NCBI RefSeq assembly: GCF_005771425.1
Contig: NZ_VBTZ01000003.1
Location: 186,001-250,000, forward strand
Origin: Methylocystis sp. B8
GTDB taxonomy: Bacteria; Pseudomonadota; Alphaproteobacteria; Rhizobiales; Beijerinckiaceae
Direction: 5' to 3'
DNA: 64,000 nucleotides
Part shown: positions 36,040 through 44,638 of the stretch, in pieces
Layout of the letters: every line of letters begins with the position of its first letter
Numbering within the stretch: position 1 is the stretch's first letter
The notes under the pieces: generated by a model
Seen by the model: only the letters and a program-made list of their open reading frames with translations
Databases searched by the model: none
Told to the model about the DNA's origin: nothing
Translations under genes and position numbers: made by a program

Positions 36040-36519
36040 ATGACTAAGCGAAGCGCAGGCATTCTGCTATTCCGCCGTGTCCATGGTTTGGCGCAGGTTC
36101 TCCTGATCCATCCGGGCGGCCCCTATTGGCGGCGCAAGGACGAGGGCGCCTGGTCGATTCCGAAAGGACTATTTGAGGAGGGCGAGGAGCCTCTGTCGGC
36201 CGCCAAGCGCGAATTTCTGGAGGAAACTGGAACGACGCCCCAAGGCGTCTTCATCGAGCTCGGCGAATTTCGTCAGCCGAGCGGCAAGCTGCTGATCGTA
36301 TGGGCGCTCGAGGGCGATTTCGATCTCGCGTCGTTCAAGAGCGACACATTCCGAATGGAGTGGCCGCCGAAGTCGGCGCGTTTCGAAGATTTCCCGGAGG
36401 CGGACTGCGCGGAATGGTTCGATGCTGATAAGGCTGCGCGTAAAATCACCAAAGGTCAGCGACCGATTCTCGACGCTCTGTTCCGGCAGCTCAGTTCAAC
36501 GCCACGCGCGACGGTTTAA
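36040..36519 (+). CDS. Nudix hydrolase
   Basis: 159 residues. The Nudix box GLFEEGEEPLSAAKREFLEE followed by TGT matches G-x5-E-x7-REUxEExGU exactly. The conserved N-terminal TKRSAGILLFRR and HPGGPYWRRKDEGAWSIPKG are typical of the small diadenosine-polyphosphate or (d)NTP-hydrolysing group with bacterial NTP pyrophosphohydrolases. The substrate is not predictable from this. The ATG at 36040 is chosen because it starts the conserved strand and is preceded by GAGAG. It is 90 bases downstream of the kinase-like gene on the same strand. Confidence 0.92.
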   Translation: MTKRSAGILLFRRVHGLAQVLLIHPGGPYWRRKDEGAWSIPKGLFEEGEEPLSAAKREFLEETGTTPQGVFIELGEFRQPSGKLLIVWALEGDFDLASFKSDTFRMEWPPKSARFEDFPEADCAEWFDADKAARKITKGQRPILDALFRQLSSTPRATV

Positions 36520-36551
36520 TCGGCTGCCGCGAGCGGCGGCGTCTCTCATGC

Positions 36552-36576
36552 GCTCGCGGTTGATGGAACCGCGAGC
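36552..36576. terminator. Hairpin downstream of the Nudix gene
   Basis: A perfect 10-bp inverted repeat (GCTCGCGGTT / AACCGCGAGC) with a 5-base loop lies 32 bases after the Nudix stop. There is no T-run, so it may be a Rho-type or transcript-stabilising hairpin. I see no gene in 36577-36810. Confidence 0.4.
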
Positions 36577-36810
36577 CGGCTCAAGCGCCGCCAGCGCGTG
36601 ATGGGCTCGACGATTATGTCTCCCTTCTCAATATGAAGGCTTTGTCAATTGCGAGGACGCGTAATTCGCGAGCGTTTGTCACCTATGCGGCATGGACGGT
36701 TAAGGGGCTGGGTCACTGCTCCACATCATCGTTGGCGCGTTCAGGCAATAGCCCCACTTGCCCTTGAACCTTTGATACGTGTTATCCGCAAAAGTGAGAG
36801 TAAAGCTGCC

Positions 36811-37236
36811 CTAATACCAGTATTCCTTGGCGGGAGTTTCGGGGCCAACCTCGTCTTTGTACGAGTGCTCGCATTTAAGGTTTGCGCGGGCTTCAAACCA
36901 CGTGCCCGTAAGGATTAATGGATTATAGTGGCCCATTGGATCCATACCGACAGTTCCAACGACCTCGCCTGGGCCGGCAGGATCCGGAAATTTGTACTCC
37001 CCTCGAACGGGCTCAGGAGCGCCCAGCGGATTTAGAAAATGCAATGTCAGCGGTCCATTATAACTTTTCTTACTCGGGCCGACCAATATGGTATTGATCG
37101 TGGTATCGATCCTCGGCGTCGGCGCGCGCTGCTGCTCCTCTCCAAAAGCTCCTGCGGTGCCGAAGATTAAACAATAGGCCAGTGATACCTTCGCAATTAA
37201 CGCTATTGCTATGACCTCTCTCGCTGCGGTGCGCAT
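36811..37236 (-). CDS. Hypothetical secreted protein
   Basis: 141 residues with a signal peptide (REVIAIALIAKVSLAYCLIFGTAGAFG). The mature part begins with a Pro/Thr-rich stretch and then short beta-prone segments (TINTILVGPSKKSYNGPLTL, VRGEYKFPDPAGPGEV, YNPLILTGTWFEARANLKCE). The single cysteine of the mature chain could cap a disulfide only in a dimer. No family is recognised. The ATG at 37236 has AGAGGA upstream and starts the signal peptide. Base use is AT-richer than its neighbours. It lies just downstream of tRNA-Ser on the same strand, a common site for acquired genes. Confidence 0.65.
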   Translation of the reverse strand: MRTAAREVIAIALIAKVSLAYCLIFGTAGAFGEEQQRAPTPRIDTTINTILVGPSKKSYNGPLTLHFLNPLGAPEPVRGEYKFPDPAGPGEVVGTVGMDPMGHYNPLILTGTWFEARANLKCEHSYKDEVGPETPAKEYWY

Positions 37237-37363
37237 CTGCAATCCTCTAAGTCTTGCGATCAGATCTCGACTTTGGCAACCAACGGCGGATCGCGATCGC
37301 TCATCCACAATCAAAAATATGCCCGGTGTAGAAATGGCGGCCGAGCACCGTATATCGTCGAAC

Positions 37364-37453
37364 TGGCGGAAGGGGTGGGATTCGAACCCACGGTGGAGTT
37401 GCCCCCACGCCGGTTTTCAAGACCGGTGCCTTAAACCGCTCGGCCACCCTTCC
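37364..37453 (-). tRNA. tRNA-Ser (anticodon TGA)
   Basis: A 90-base class II tRNA with encoded CCA (37366-37364). Acceptor arms are GGAAGGG (37453-37447) and CCCTTCC. The anticodon stem-loop CCGGT-CTTGAAA-ACCGG gives anticodon TGA. The long variable arm (GTGGGGGC..ACTCCAC) and T-loop GGTTCGAATCC are typical of serine. TATATC about 20 bases upstream on the minus strand is a likely -10 element. Confidence 0.97.
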
Positions 37454-37499
37454 GCGTCGGACGTGATATAGCACGCGTCGCACTTTTCGCGACCGGGAT

Positions 37500-37952
37500 T
37501 TGCGCGTGCCGCTCTATTTCGCCTATGGCTCAAACATGGACGCCTCTGCAATGGCGGCGCGCTGCCCGCGCTCTCGCCTCATCGGGCGCGGACGGCTTGC
37601 GGGTTATAGGACGATTCTCATGGCTTCGGGCTTTGTCAGCGTAGCGCCGGACCGGCGCATGAGCGTTCATGGCGTGCTGTGGGACGTCGCGGTCGGCGAT
37701 GTCGCGGCGCTCGATCGCTACGAAGATGTCGCTCGCGGACTTTACGCCAAGAAAAACTTTGCCATCCTGCGCGAACCCGTCGGCTCGGTCCATGCGCTGA
37801 CCTATGTCGGCGGGAGGCCGGATCTCGGGGCGGCGCCCCGCGGCTATTTCGATGGCGTCATCGCCGCGGCGCGCGCGCAGGCGCTGCCCGGCGATTATAT
37901 TGACTATCTCTCCGGTCTGCCCTCCATCCACCAATCAGGGCGCCGTCCATGA
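37500..37952 (+). CDS. Gamma-glutamylcyclotransferase-fold protein
   Basis: 150 residues from a TTG; a GTG two codons on is the alternative. The fold is marked by YFAYGSNMDASAMAARCP (the substrate loop YGSN) and DRYEDVARGLYAKK, where the Glu is the catalytic acid/base of the GGCT family. YTYVGG-like ALTYVGGRPDLG is also present. It may cyclise gamma-glutamyl amino acids to 5-oxoproline; pxpABC, which opens 5-oxoproline, lies 6 kb away. Its stop overlaps the panC start (ATGA), so it is cotranscribed with panC-acyP-aroE. Confidence 0.88.
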   Translation: MRVPLYFAYGSNMDASAMAARCPRSRLIGRGRLAGYRTILMASGFVSVAPDRRMSVHGVLWDVAVGDVAALDRYEDVARGLYAKKNFAILREPVGSVHALTYVGGRPDLGAAPRGYFDGVIAAARAQALPGDYIDYLSGLPSIHQSGRRP

Positions 37953-38806
37953 ATGTGCAAGTTCCTGTCATCGGCGCGATCGACGAACTGCGCCGTTACG
38001 TTCGCGCGCATCGCGTTGCCGGCGAGCGTATCGGACTTGTGCCGACGATGGGCGCGCTCCATGCAGGTCATTTGTCGCTTGTGGAGGCGGCGCGTCGCGT
38101 GGCTGACCGCGTCATCGTCACCATCTTTGTCAACCCGGCGCAGTTCGGCCCGAATGAAGATTTCGCGCGCTATCCCCGCACGCTTGCGGCCGATGTCGAG
38201 AAGCTTTCGAGCGTTGTCGCTGATCTCGTCTTCGCGCCTTCGGTCGAAGAAATCTATCCGCCGGGATTTGCGACGAAGGTTGTGTTGGACGGGCCTGCGC
38301 GCGCCGACCTCGAAGACCGATTTCGGCCGACGCATTTTTCTGGCGTCGCGACGGTGGTGACGAAACTGCTCAACCAAGCGCAGGCCGACGTCGCGGTCTT
38401 TGGCGAGAAGGACTATCAGCAGCTCCTAGTGATCAAGCGGCTCGCGCGCGATCTCGACATCGCGACTGAAATTCTCGGCGCGCCGACGTTGCGCGAGGCG
38501 GACGGCCTCGCGATGTCTTCGCGCAACATCTACCTCTCGCCCGAGGAGCGCGAGCGCGCAAAGGAACTTTGCGCCGCGTTGAGAGAAGCGGCGCGTCGCA
38601 TCCTTAACGGCGACGACATGGGCGCGGCGACGGGCGCGGCGCGCGCCGCGCTTGCCGGAGCGGGTTTTGATGTCGACTATCTCGAAGCGCGCAATGCGGA
38701 GACGCTCGCCCCCGTCGAAACTCTCGACGACGGTCCAATTCGTCTGCTCGCGGCGGCGACGCTCGGCGCCACGCGGCTTATCGATAACATTGCGGTTGAA
38801 CCATGA
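37949..38806 (+). CDS. panC: Pantothenate synthetase
   Basis: Joins pantoate and beta-alanine using ATP in the last step of vitamin B5 synthesis. The motifs are PTMGALHAGHLSLVEAAR (the HIGH-like nucleotide site), IFVNPAQFGPNEDFARYPR, FGEKDYQQLLVIKRL and AMSSRNIYLSPEER (the KMSKS-like loop). At 285 residues it is full length. It starts within the stop of the GGCT gene, and its own stop overlaps acyP by four bases, making a tightly packed operon. Confidence 0.97.
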   Translation: MNVQVPVIGAIDELRRYVRAHRVAGERIGLVPTMGALHAGHLSLVEAARRVADRVIVTIFVNPAQFGPNEDFARYPRTLAADVEKLSSVVADLVFAPSVEEIYPPGFATKVVLDGPARADLEDRFRPTHFSGVATVVTKLLNQAQADVAVFGEKDYQQLLVIKRLARDLDIATEILGAPTLREADGLAMSSRNIYLSPEERERAKELCAALREAARRILNGDDMGAATGAARAALAGAGFDVDYLEARNAETLAPVETLDDGPIRLLAAATLGATRLIDNIAVEP

Positions 38807-39102
38807 GCGATCGGGAAATCATCCGACTCTTCATTGAAGGCCGCGTGCAGGGCGTCGGCTATCGCGCCTTTCTTGTTCGCGAGGCCCTTTTACTCGATCT
38901 CACGGGCTGGGCGCGCAACAGGCGTGACGGCGCCGTGGAGGCGGTCGCCTCAGGTCCGCGTCCGGCGCTCGAAGCGTTGATCTCGGCGGCGCGGCGTGGT
39001 CCAAGGCTTGCGCGAGTCGACGCAGTGCGAGAAGAGCTGGCTGACGAAGCGGCGCTCGTCGAATTCTGCGGCGCCGGATTTTCCGTCGCTCCTGACGCGT
39101 GA
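38803..39102 (+). CDS. acyP: Acylphosphatase
   Basis: A 99-residue enzyme that hydrolyses acyl phosphates. The signature IEGRVQGVGYRAFLV contains the phosphate-binding Arg, and GWARNRRDGAVEAVASG contains the catalytic Asn. The ATG overlaps the panC stop (ATGA). It is the third gene of a four-gene operon ending in aroE, 15 bases further on. The physiological substrate is unknown, as for most acylphosphatases. Confidence 0.95.
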   Translation: MSDREIIRLFIEGRVQGVGYRAFLVREALLLDLTGWARNRRDGAVEAVASGPRPALEALISAARRGPRLARVDAVREELADEAALVEFCGAGFSVAPDA

Positions 39103-39117
39103 TCGGGAGATGATGAC

Positions 39118-39960
39118 GTGACCAACAGCCGCCGCTTTGTTCTCGCCGGAGTTATGGGCTGGCCGATCGCGCATTCGCGCTCGCCGAAGATTCATAATTA
39201 CTGGTTCGCGCAATATGGCGTCGAAGGCTGCTATGCGCCGCTGCCGGTCGAACCCGGACGGCTCGAGGCGGCGTTGCGCGCTATGCCAGCGCTCGGTTTC
39301 GCCGGCTGCAATCTCACGATTCCGCACAAGGAGACGGCGCTTCAGTTTCTCGATCGTGTGGACGAGTCGGCGGCGCGAATCGGCGCCGTCAATTGCGTCG
39401 TTGTCGAAAAGAACGGCGCCCTGATCGGCCGTAACTACGACGGCTATGGCTTCGTCGCTTCTTTACGCGAGGCTGCGCCATTTTGGCGGGTCGAAAGCGC
39501 GCCTTGCGTCATCATTGGGGCTGGCGGCGGCGCGCGCGCGATCGTCGACGGGTTGCTCGAGGCGGGCGCGCGAGAGATTCGTTTGTTCAACCGCACTTTG
39601 GCGCGGGCCGAAATTCTTGCCGCCGACTTCGGGCCGCGCGTGGCGGCGCTTCCGTGGGACGAACGTGAAGCGGGACTCGCGGGGGCAGGACTTGTCGTCA
39701 ACGCGACCAGTCAGGGAATGGTCGGCCAGCCGCCGCTCGATCTATCTCTCGCCGAATTGCCGACATCGGCGCTCGTCGCCGATATTGTTTATGCGCCTTT
39801 GGAGACGCCGTTATTGGCGGCCGCCCGTAAACATGGCGCAACGCCCGTCGACGGGCTTGGCATGCTGCTTCATCAGGCGCGCCCGGCGTTTCGGGATTGG
39901 ACCGGCGTCATGCCGGAAGTCACGCCGGAGTTGCGCGCCATGATCGTAGAGACGCTGTAA
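39118..39960 (+). CDS. aroE: Shikimate dehydrogenase
   Basis: NADPH-dependent reduction of 3-dehydroshikimate in aromatic amino acid and folate biosynthesis. Substrate residues are in GWPIAHSRSPKIHNYWF and TIPHKE (catalytic Lys). The partner Asp is in GRNYDGYGF, and the nucleotide fold in IIGAGGGARAIVDGLLE. The length of 280 residues is standard. It starts with GTG at 39118, with GGGAG about ten bases upstream. It is the last gene of the GGCT-panC-acyP-aroE run; a strong bidirectional hairpin follows. Confidence 0.97.
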   Translation: MTNSRRFVLAGVMGWPIAHSRSPKIHNYWFAQYGVEGCYAPLPVEPGRLEAALRAMPALGFAGCNLTIPHKETALQFLDRVDESAARIGAVNCVVVEKNGALIGRNYDGYGFVASLREAAPFWRVESAPCVIIGAGGGARAIVDGLLEAGAREIRLFNRTLARAEILAADFGPRVAALPWDEREAGLAGAGLVVNATSQGMVGQPPLDLSLAELPTSALVADIVYAPLETPLLAAARKHGATPVDGLGMLLHQARPAFRDWTGVMPEVTPELRAMIVETL

Positions 39961-39966
39961 AAGGAT

Positions 39967-39996
39967 AGAGCGTCGCGGTTCTCGCCGCGACGCTCT
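39967..39996. terminator. Bidirectional hairpin between aroE and the phasin genes
   Basis: A perfect 12-bp stem (39967-39978 with 39985-39996, 6-base loop) sits exactly between the convergent aroE and phasin genes and is flanked by short A- and T-rich stretches. It can serve both strands. Confidence 0.65.
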
Positions 39997-40014
39997 TCAC
40001 GTGACTATTAACGC

Positions 40015-40470
40015 TTACGCAGCACGCGCGCCGTAGAGCGGCGCGAGGGAGACAGTGAACATACGTTGCGTGAGCGAGAGTAGTTCGTTCGAATGACGCA
40101 GCAGCGTATCGAACCGTTCGCTCATGAAATGCGACTGAAGATTTGTAACTTCGTCGAGCGTTTTGGCCTTGGCGAGCCGTTCCGCGAAGTCGAGAACTGC
40201 GGTGGCGTTCTCGGCCCAAAGGTCGATGGACTTCTGCGACCAGAGCGCCGGGTCGAATTCCTCGGCTCCCGCCGACTTTATTTCTACGGCGACCGCAAGG
40301 GCCGTTGACGGCGCCGACGCAATCGACGGCTTCTGCGCTTCGATTATAACCGGCGCGGGCTCGGCGCTGACAGCTCCGCTCGCCTGGGGGGCCGCGTCCG
40401 TCTCCACAGAAGCCACGCGTTTGGTTTCCGGAAGCTTGGACTTGGGGGGACTGTTCTGCGGATTGGCCAT
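40015..40470 (-). CDS. Phasin-family protein
   Basis: 151 residues. The N-terminal ~70 are Pro/Ala-rich and disordered. The C-terminal half is a single helical phasin domain (PALWSQKSIDLWAENATAVL, FAERLAKAKTLDEVTNLQSH, MSERFDTLLRHSNELLSLTQ). Phasins coat polyhydroxyalkanoate granules; the pattern 'TLDEV..LQS.F' is typical. It lies 14 bases after the second phasin on the same strand. The longer disordered head may carry another interaction role, which is inference. Confidence 0.88.
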   Translation of the reverse strand: MANPQNSPPKSKLPETKRVASVETDAAPQASGAVSAEPAPVIIEAQKPSIASAPSTALAVAVEIKSAGAEEFDPALWSQKSIDLWAENATAVLDFAERLAKAKTLDEVTNLQSHFMSERFDTLLRHSNELLSLTQRMFTVSLAPLYGARAA

Positions 40471-40484
40471 TGAACTTCTCCCAG

Positions 40485-40838
40485 TTAGGACTTCGTCGAG
40501 CGCTGGAAGGACGCGCCAAGCTCCTTGGTCTGCTCTTGGATCGTCTTTAGCTGCGCCTGCACGAACTCCGACTGAAGCTTGAAGACTTCCTGCGGATCCT
40601 TGGCGTGGACGAGTTTCTGAGCGAGATCGAAGGCCGCGTTGACGTTGGCTTCGGCGAAGGACAGGGCCTTTACGCTGACGTCCTTAGCGCTCTGCAGCCC
40701 AAACGGAACATCAGCTGAAGTGTCGAGCGCCTTCTGCGCCGCTCCGGCGAAACCTTCAAAAGCCTTGCGCGCCTGTTCGACGCTTTTTTCAGCGAAATCG
40801 CGGACTTCAGTAGGAATTTGGTAGATCGATTCGACCAT
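40485..40838 (-). CDS. phaP: Phasin
   Basis: A 117-residue Phasin_2 protein: EVRDFAEKSVEQARKAFEGF, then AKALSFAEANVNAAF-like helix and KLVHAKDPQEVFKLQSEFVQ, all one amphipathic helix bundle. It binds the surface of polyhydroxybutyrate granules. A strong ribosome site (GGAGGTG) precedes the ATG, fitting an abundant protein. It is the first gene of a two-phasin operon; a candidate PhaR operator overlaps its predicted promoter about 110 bases upstream. Confidence 0.92.
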   Translation of the reverse strand: MVESIYQIPTEVRDFAEKSVEQARKAFEGFAGAAQKALDTSADVPFGLQSAKDVSVKALSFAEANVNAAFDLAQKLVHAKDPQEVFKLQSEFVQAQLKTIQEQTKELGASFQRSTKS

Positions 40839-40947
40839 GGCGCACCTCCGTGCCGTGAAAAAGAAACTGTCGCCGCACTAAACCACATCACCACTCGCGG
40901 AGCGCCCAGCCCAAACGACGATCCGGCGAGTCGAGCCATCCTGCCTC

Positions 40948-40976
40948 ATTTTATGCTGCAATGCAACAAATTTGTG
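40948..40976 (-). promoter_or_regulatory. Predicted phaP promoter with candidate PhaR operator
   Basis: CTGC-N3-GCAA at 40956-40966 closely matches the CTGC-N3-GCAG site described for PhaR of Paracoccus and Rhodobacter. On the minus strand a TAAAAT -10 (40953-40948) abuts it, so a bound repressor would block the promoter. Apart from this I see no gene in 40839-41150. Confidence 0.4.
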
Positions 40977-41150
40977 CGCCGCAGCAGGAGCAATTCACCC
41001 TTTATCGGAGAAATGCGTCGAAATCCGTTCAACGCTCATAGACCTCGTGTAAGGCCGCGATTAACTTGATGGCGTTTCCGTGAGCGTTGAGCCGACGAGA
41101 CGCCTAACGGCGCGCCGCGAGCGAGACCGTCAGGCAGAGGCGGTAGGCAA

Positions 41151-43403
41151 ATGGGCGATTCGCAGCAGGAGCTCGAAGAGGGGGCGCGCGCAGCTGCTTG
41201 CGTCGCTGCGGACCCCGTATTTTCCGCCCTCGACGCCTCCGGCGCGCCCGTCATCGTCGCTGATGGCGATCCGCGCCGCGTCGCTTTTATGAACGATCAG
41301 GCTCGCGTCCTCTTTGGCGAAGACGCTGCACGGATGAGCGATCTCCTGTTTCGCGGCGATGATCCGGGCTCTCGGCGACTGGTCGAGGTTATCTCTGCGC
41401 TGAGTGAGAGCTCCGCCCTACGCCTTGAGCGTTTGCGCATGCGCTTTTTGGGGCAGGCGCAGATAGTCACCGTTCTTTGCCGGACCCTCGGGGAAGAAAG
41501 CGGCGGCTGTTTTCTCATCGCCGCGCTGGGAGTGCGGCCGGATGCGCCTGCGGATGATCAGCGCCCGAGTGCGGTCACGGGCGCCATCAGCGAAGAAACG
41601 GCGGACCTTCGGCGTCGTCTTGCGGCCCGACACGGCGCCCGTGCGCCGCGATTTCTTTGGAGGACTGATGCGGAGGGGCGCTTCATCGACGTGAGCCACG
41701 CGCTCGCCGACGCGCTCGGCGAAGCCGCCGCCGACATCTTAGGCCGCTCAGTGAAGGATGCGTCTCAGGCGCTCGCTCTCGATCCAGCGTTTGCGCGCGC
41801 TGTCGCCTCGCACCGAGCATGGAGCGGGGTAGAGGTCGAGTGGCCGTTAGAAGGTGGAAGCGTGCCGACGACTCTCGGCGCTCTGCCGCTGAGGGATTCG
41901 GCGCAACGGTTTTTCGGTTATCAGGGATATGGCGTCCTGCATCTCGACCGCGCTCGCGTGGCGGCGCCAGCGGCGGTAGCCGGGTCTCAGCGCGAGAACC
42001 CCCGGGGCTCACTGGCTGATAACGTCATTATGTTGCGCGCGCCTTCGCCCACGCGCGTCGCTTCCGATGCGGCGGAAGCCCTCAGCTCAAGCGAACGCCT
42101 GGCTTTCGATGAAATCGCGCGTGCGCTCAAGGAAGGCAGTTCTGTCCTTTCCCAAGCGGACGCCGCCGGGAATTCAACGCCGGTTCCTGCCGACGGCCAA
42201 CCGGCGACGACGTTCGGGAGCAACCACGAACTTATCGCGCGGGGTCCGGAGCAAAGCGCTTTGGCGCTCGCCCGAGCGCTTGAAGAAAAACTTGCGCGAA
42301 CGAAATCGGAGAATGCGCTGCTTAGCGGGGCCTTCGATCTTTCTCGCGCGCCGCTGGCGATTATGGCCGTGGATGCGACGATCATCAGGGCCAACGCTCA
42401 GTTCGCGGCCTGCTTTGGCGCCGATGCAAGAACGCTTGCGAACCGCAACCTCGTGTCTGTTCTTAGCCCGTCCGACGCGCAAACCTTGGCGCAGCATCTT
42501 ACCGCTTTTCGCCAGGACGCGAGCGCGCGGCTTCCGCTAATAATGTCGCCGCGGGGCGGCGGCTTTCCCGTCGACCTCACGCTGCGCCAGCTTCCGGTTG
42601 AAGGAAAGCCGACGCTTCTTATTTCCGTCGAGCCCCGAGAGGACGCTTCTTCAGACGAGCGCGCGATTGAAGCGGCGCGGCTCGCCGCCGAAAGCGCGAA
42701 TGCGGCGAAATCAGATTTTCTCACCCGCGTCTCGCACGAGATTCGCACGCCGCTGAACGCAATCATCGGCTTTGCCGAAGTAATGATCGAGGAACGTCTC
42801 GGGCCGCTCGGCTCTCCGCGTTACAAGGAATATTTGAAGGACATGCACGCCTCTGGCGCGCATGTCCTGTCGCTCGTTAACGATCTTCTAGATCTTTCCA
42901 AGATCGAAGCGGGGAAGATGGAGCTTTCCTTCGCGCGCGTCGACGCCAATGCAGTCATCGCCGAATGCGCATCGATTATGCAGGCGCAGGCCAATCAGGG
43001 GCGCGTCGTCATACGGCTCGCGCTTGCGCCGGGACTGCCGTCGCTGTGCGCCGACGCGCGCTCACTGAAGCAGATCCTTCTCAATCTTTTGTCGAACGCA
43101 GTAAAGTTCAACGAGCCGGGCGGGCAGGTCATCGTTTCAAGCGCGCTGAACGACGCCGGCTCTGTCATCATTCGGGTCAAGGACACCGGCATCGGCATGT
43201 CGGAGGAGGATGTCGCAACCGCCTTGGAGCCATTCCGACAGGTGGACGCTTCGCGCGGGGCGAGCGGCACGGGGCTTGGATTGCCGCTAACGAAGGCTCT
43301 TATCGAGGCGAACCACGCCTCCTTCAGCATCAAGAGCCGTCACAATGAAGGCACGCTGATCGAAATCGCTTTCCCGCCGCCGCAGGTTCTCGCGGCGGAG
43401 TAA
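41151..43403 (+). CDS. Soluble PAS-domain sensor histidine kinase (PdhS/DivJ-like)
   Basis: 750 residues without transmembrane segments. PAS-like regions fall at about 20-120, 175-270 and 395-500; the last is marked by APLAIMAVDATIIRANAQFA. Then comes a HisKA domain with phospho-acceptor His529 in SHEIRTPLNAIIGFAEVM, and a HATPase with LLNLLSNAVKFNEPGG, DTGIGMSEED and GTGLGLPLTKALIEAN. The long PAS head and the HisKA sequence resemble PdhS/PleC/DivJ kinases that act on DivK/CtrA in Rhizobiales; that link is by similarity only. No response regulator is adjacent. Confidence 0.9.
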   Translation: MGDSQQELEEGARAAACVAADPVFSALDASGAPVIVADGDPRRVAFMNDQARVLFGEDAARMSDLLFRGDDPGSRRLVEVISALSESSALRLERLRMRFLGQAQIVTVLCRTLGEESGGCFLIAALGVRPDAPADDQRPSAVTGAISEETADLRRRLAARHGARAPRFLWRTDAEGRFIDVSHALADALGEAAADILGRSVKDASQALALDPAFARAVASHRAWSGVEVEWPLEGGSVPTTLGALPLRDSAQRFFGYQGYGVLHLDRARVAAPAAVAGSQRENPRGSLADNVIMLRAPSPTRVASDAAEALSSSERLAFDEIARALKEGSSVLSQADAAGNSTPVPADGQPATTFGSNHELIARGPEQSALALARALEEKLARTKSENALLSGAFDLSRAPLAIMAVDATIIRANAQFAACFGADARTLANRNLVSVLSPSDAQTLAQHLTAFRQDASARLPLIMSPRGGGFPVDLTLRQLPVEGKPTLLISVEPREDASSDERAIEAARLAAESANAAKSDFLTRVSHEIRTPLNAIIGFAEVMIEERLGPLGSPRYKEYLKDMHASGAHVLSLVNDLLDLSKIEAGKMELSFARVDANAVIAECASIMQAQANQGRVVIRLALAPGLPSLCADARSLKQILLNLLSNAVKFNEPGGQVIVSSALNDAGSVIIRVKDTGIGMSEEDVATALEPFRQVDASRGASGTGLGLPLTKALIEANHASFSIKSRHNEGTLIEIAFPPPQVLAAE

Positions 43404-43561
43404 GCCGACCGTTCTATGGATCAGGAAATATTGTCGCCGCTCGGCGAAAGAAGAGCTGAAGCTGATCAGCTCAGTCCGTTGGCGCAATAACGCCAGCGTT
43501 TACGCTAGGCTGCTGCCCGCCAACGGACCGTATTGGACGTAAATGTCCTGATTTCTTGAAC

Positions 43562-43636
43562 TTACTTCATCCGCATCGCGACGAGAGCGCCGCCGATGAC
43601 GATAGCGAGCATGAGTCCCGGGATCAGATACTGCAT
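43562..43636 (-). CDS. Putative 24-residue membrane peptide
   Basis: An ATG at 43636 opens a frame of 24 codons encoding MQYLIPGLMLAIVIGGALV followed by a basic AMRMK end. The hydrophobic core fits one transmembrane helix with a positive cytoplasmic tail. The ribosome site GGGAGGA, six bases ahead, is among the best in the window, and a TTGACA -35 lies at 43723-43718. No gene follows it, so it is not a leader peptide. The function is unknown; the call rests on the ribosome site and composition. Confidence 0.5.
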   Translation of the reverse strand: MQYLIPGLMLAIVIGGALVAMRMK

Positions 43637-43856
43637 ATTTTCCTCCCACATTGCGCCAGCCAGTGGCTCTTTTTTCCGGCTTCGCCGCGATACAGCTTCA
43701 CCAAAGGGGACAGTCTTTGTCAAGCGCCGCTACGCCCTATTTGTGCGGGTTTGCGCCGATATTGGCTGGGCCGGATCGGTTGAGCGCCGCGCATTGCCGA
43801 CACGGCGCAGTTGCTCCAATCTGACGGGCCACGATGAGAGGCGACTCGCATTCTGT

Positions 43857-44633
43857 ATGACCCCCGTGTCCCGCGCCATCGATCTTAACGCCGATCTCGG
43901 GGAAGGCTTCGGCCATTGGCGCATGGGCGATGATGACGCCATGCTCGATATTGTGACGAGCGCGAATGTCGCCTGCGGTTTCCACGCCGGCGACCCCGAC
44001 ATCATGGCGACGACATTTGCACGCGCCAAGGAAAAGCGAGTCGCCGTCGGCGCCCATGTCGCCTTTCCTGATCTCGCGGGGTTTGGCCGGCGCGCATTGC
44101 CGATGAATGCACGGGAGATCGAGCGCGCCGTCGCCTATCAGCTCGGGGCGGCGCAGGCGCTCGCCGTTCTGAGCGGACATCGGATCACGCATGTGAAGGC
44201 GCATGGGGCGCTCGCCAATATCGCCGAGCGCGACGCTGATGTGGCGAACGCCATCGCCCGGGCCGTCGGCGGCGTCGACTCGTCGCTCGCATTGTTGGCG
44301 ATCGCGCTGTCCGAGCAGACGCGCGCCGGCGAGCGCGCAGGCTTGCGCGTCGTCAACGAAATCTTCGCCGACCGCGCCTATATGGATGACGGACGCCTCC
44401 AGCCGAGATCGCAGGAGGGCGCGATTATCGAGGACATCGAAAGAGCCTGCGCGCGCGTCGGCGACATGCTCGCGAATGGCGGTCTGAGGACTGTCAGCGG
44501 CAAGCTCCTGCCGACGGCGATCGATTCGATCTGCGTCCATGGCGACGCGCCGCTCGCCGTTGAAATGGCGCGGCGTTTGCGGGGGTCGCTTGAACGCGAG
44601 GGCTGGAAGTTGCGCGCCTTCGCCGGAGCCTAA
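43857..44633 (+). CDS. pxpA: 5-oxoprolinase subunit A (LamB/YcsF family)
   Basis: Component of the ATP-dependent PxpABC 5-oxoprolinase, which opens 5-oxoproline to glutamate. The family opening IDLNADLGEGFGHWRMGDD is followed by SANVACGFHAGDPDIM and THVKAHGALAN, which hold the metal-site residues. The length of 258 residues is normal. It starts at the ATG at 43857, where the conserved region begins; the frame stays open upstream, but that part is not conserved. pxpB and pxpC follow directly. Confidence 0.95.
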   Translation: MTPVSRAIDLNADLGEGFGHWRMGDDDAMLDIVTSANVACGFHAGDPDIMATTFARAKEKRVAVGAHVAFPDLAGFGRRALPMNAREIERAVAYQLGAAQALAVLSGHRITHVKAHGALANIAERDADVANAIARAVGGVDSSLALLAIALSEQTRAGERAGLRVVNEIFADRAYMDDGRLQPRSQEGAIIEDIERACARVGDMLANGGLRTVSGKLLPTAIDSICVHGDAPLAVEMARRLRGSLEREGWKLRAFAGA

Positions 44634-44638
44634 CCACA

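Noticed and set aside
43596-43856. N-terminal extension of pxpA by 87 codons
   Set aside because: The region is not conserved in the family, and the minus strand holds the small membrane ORF with a better ribosome site.
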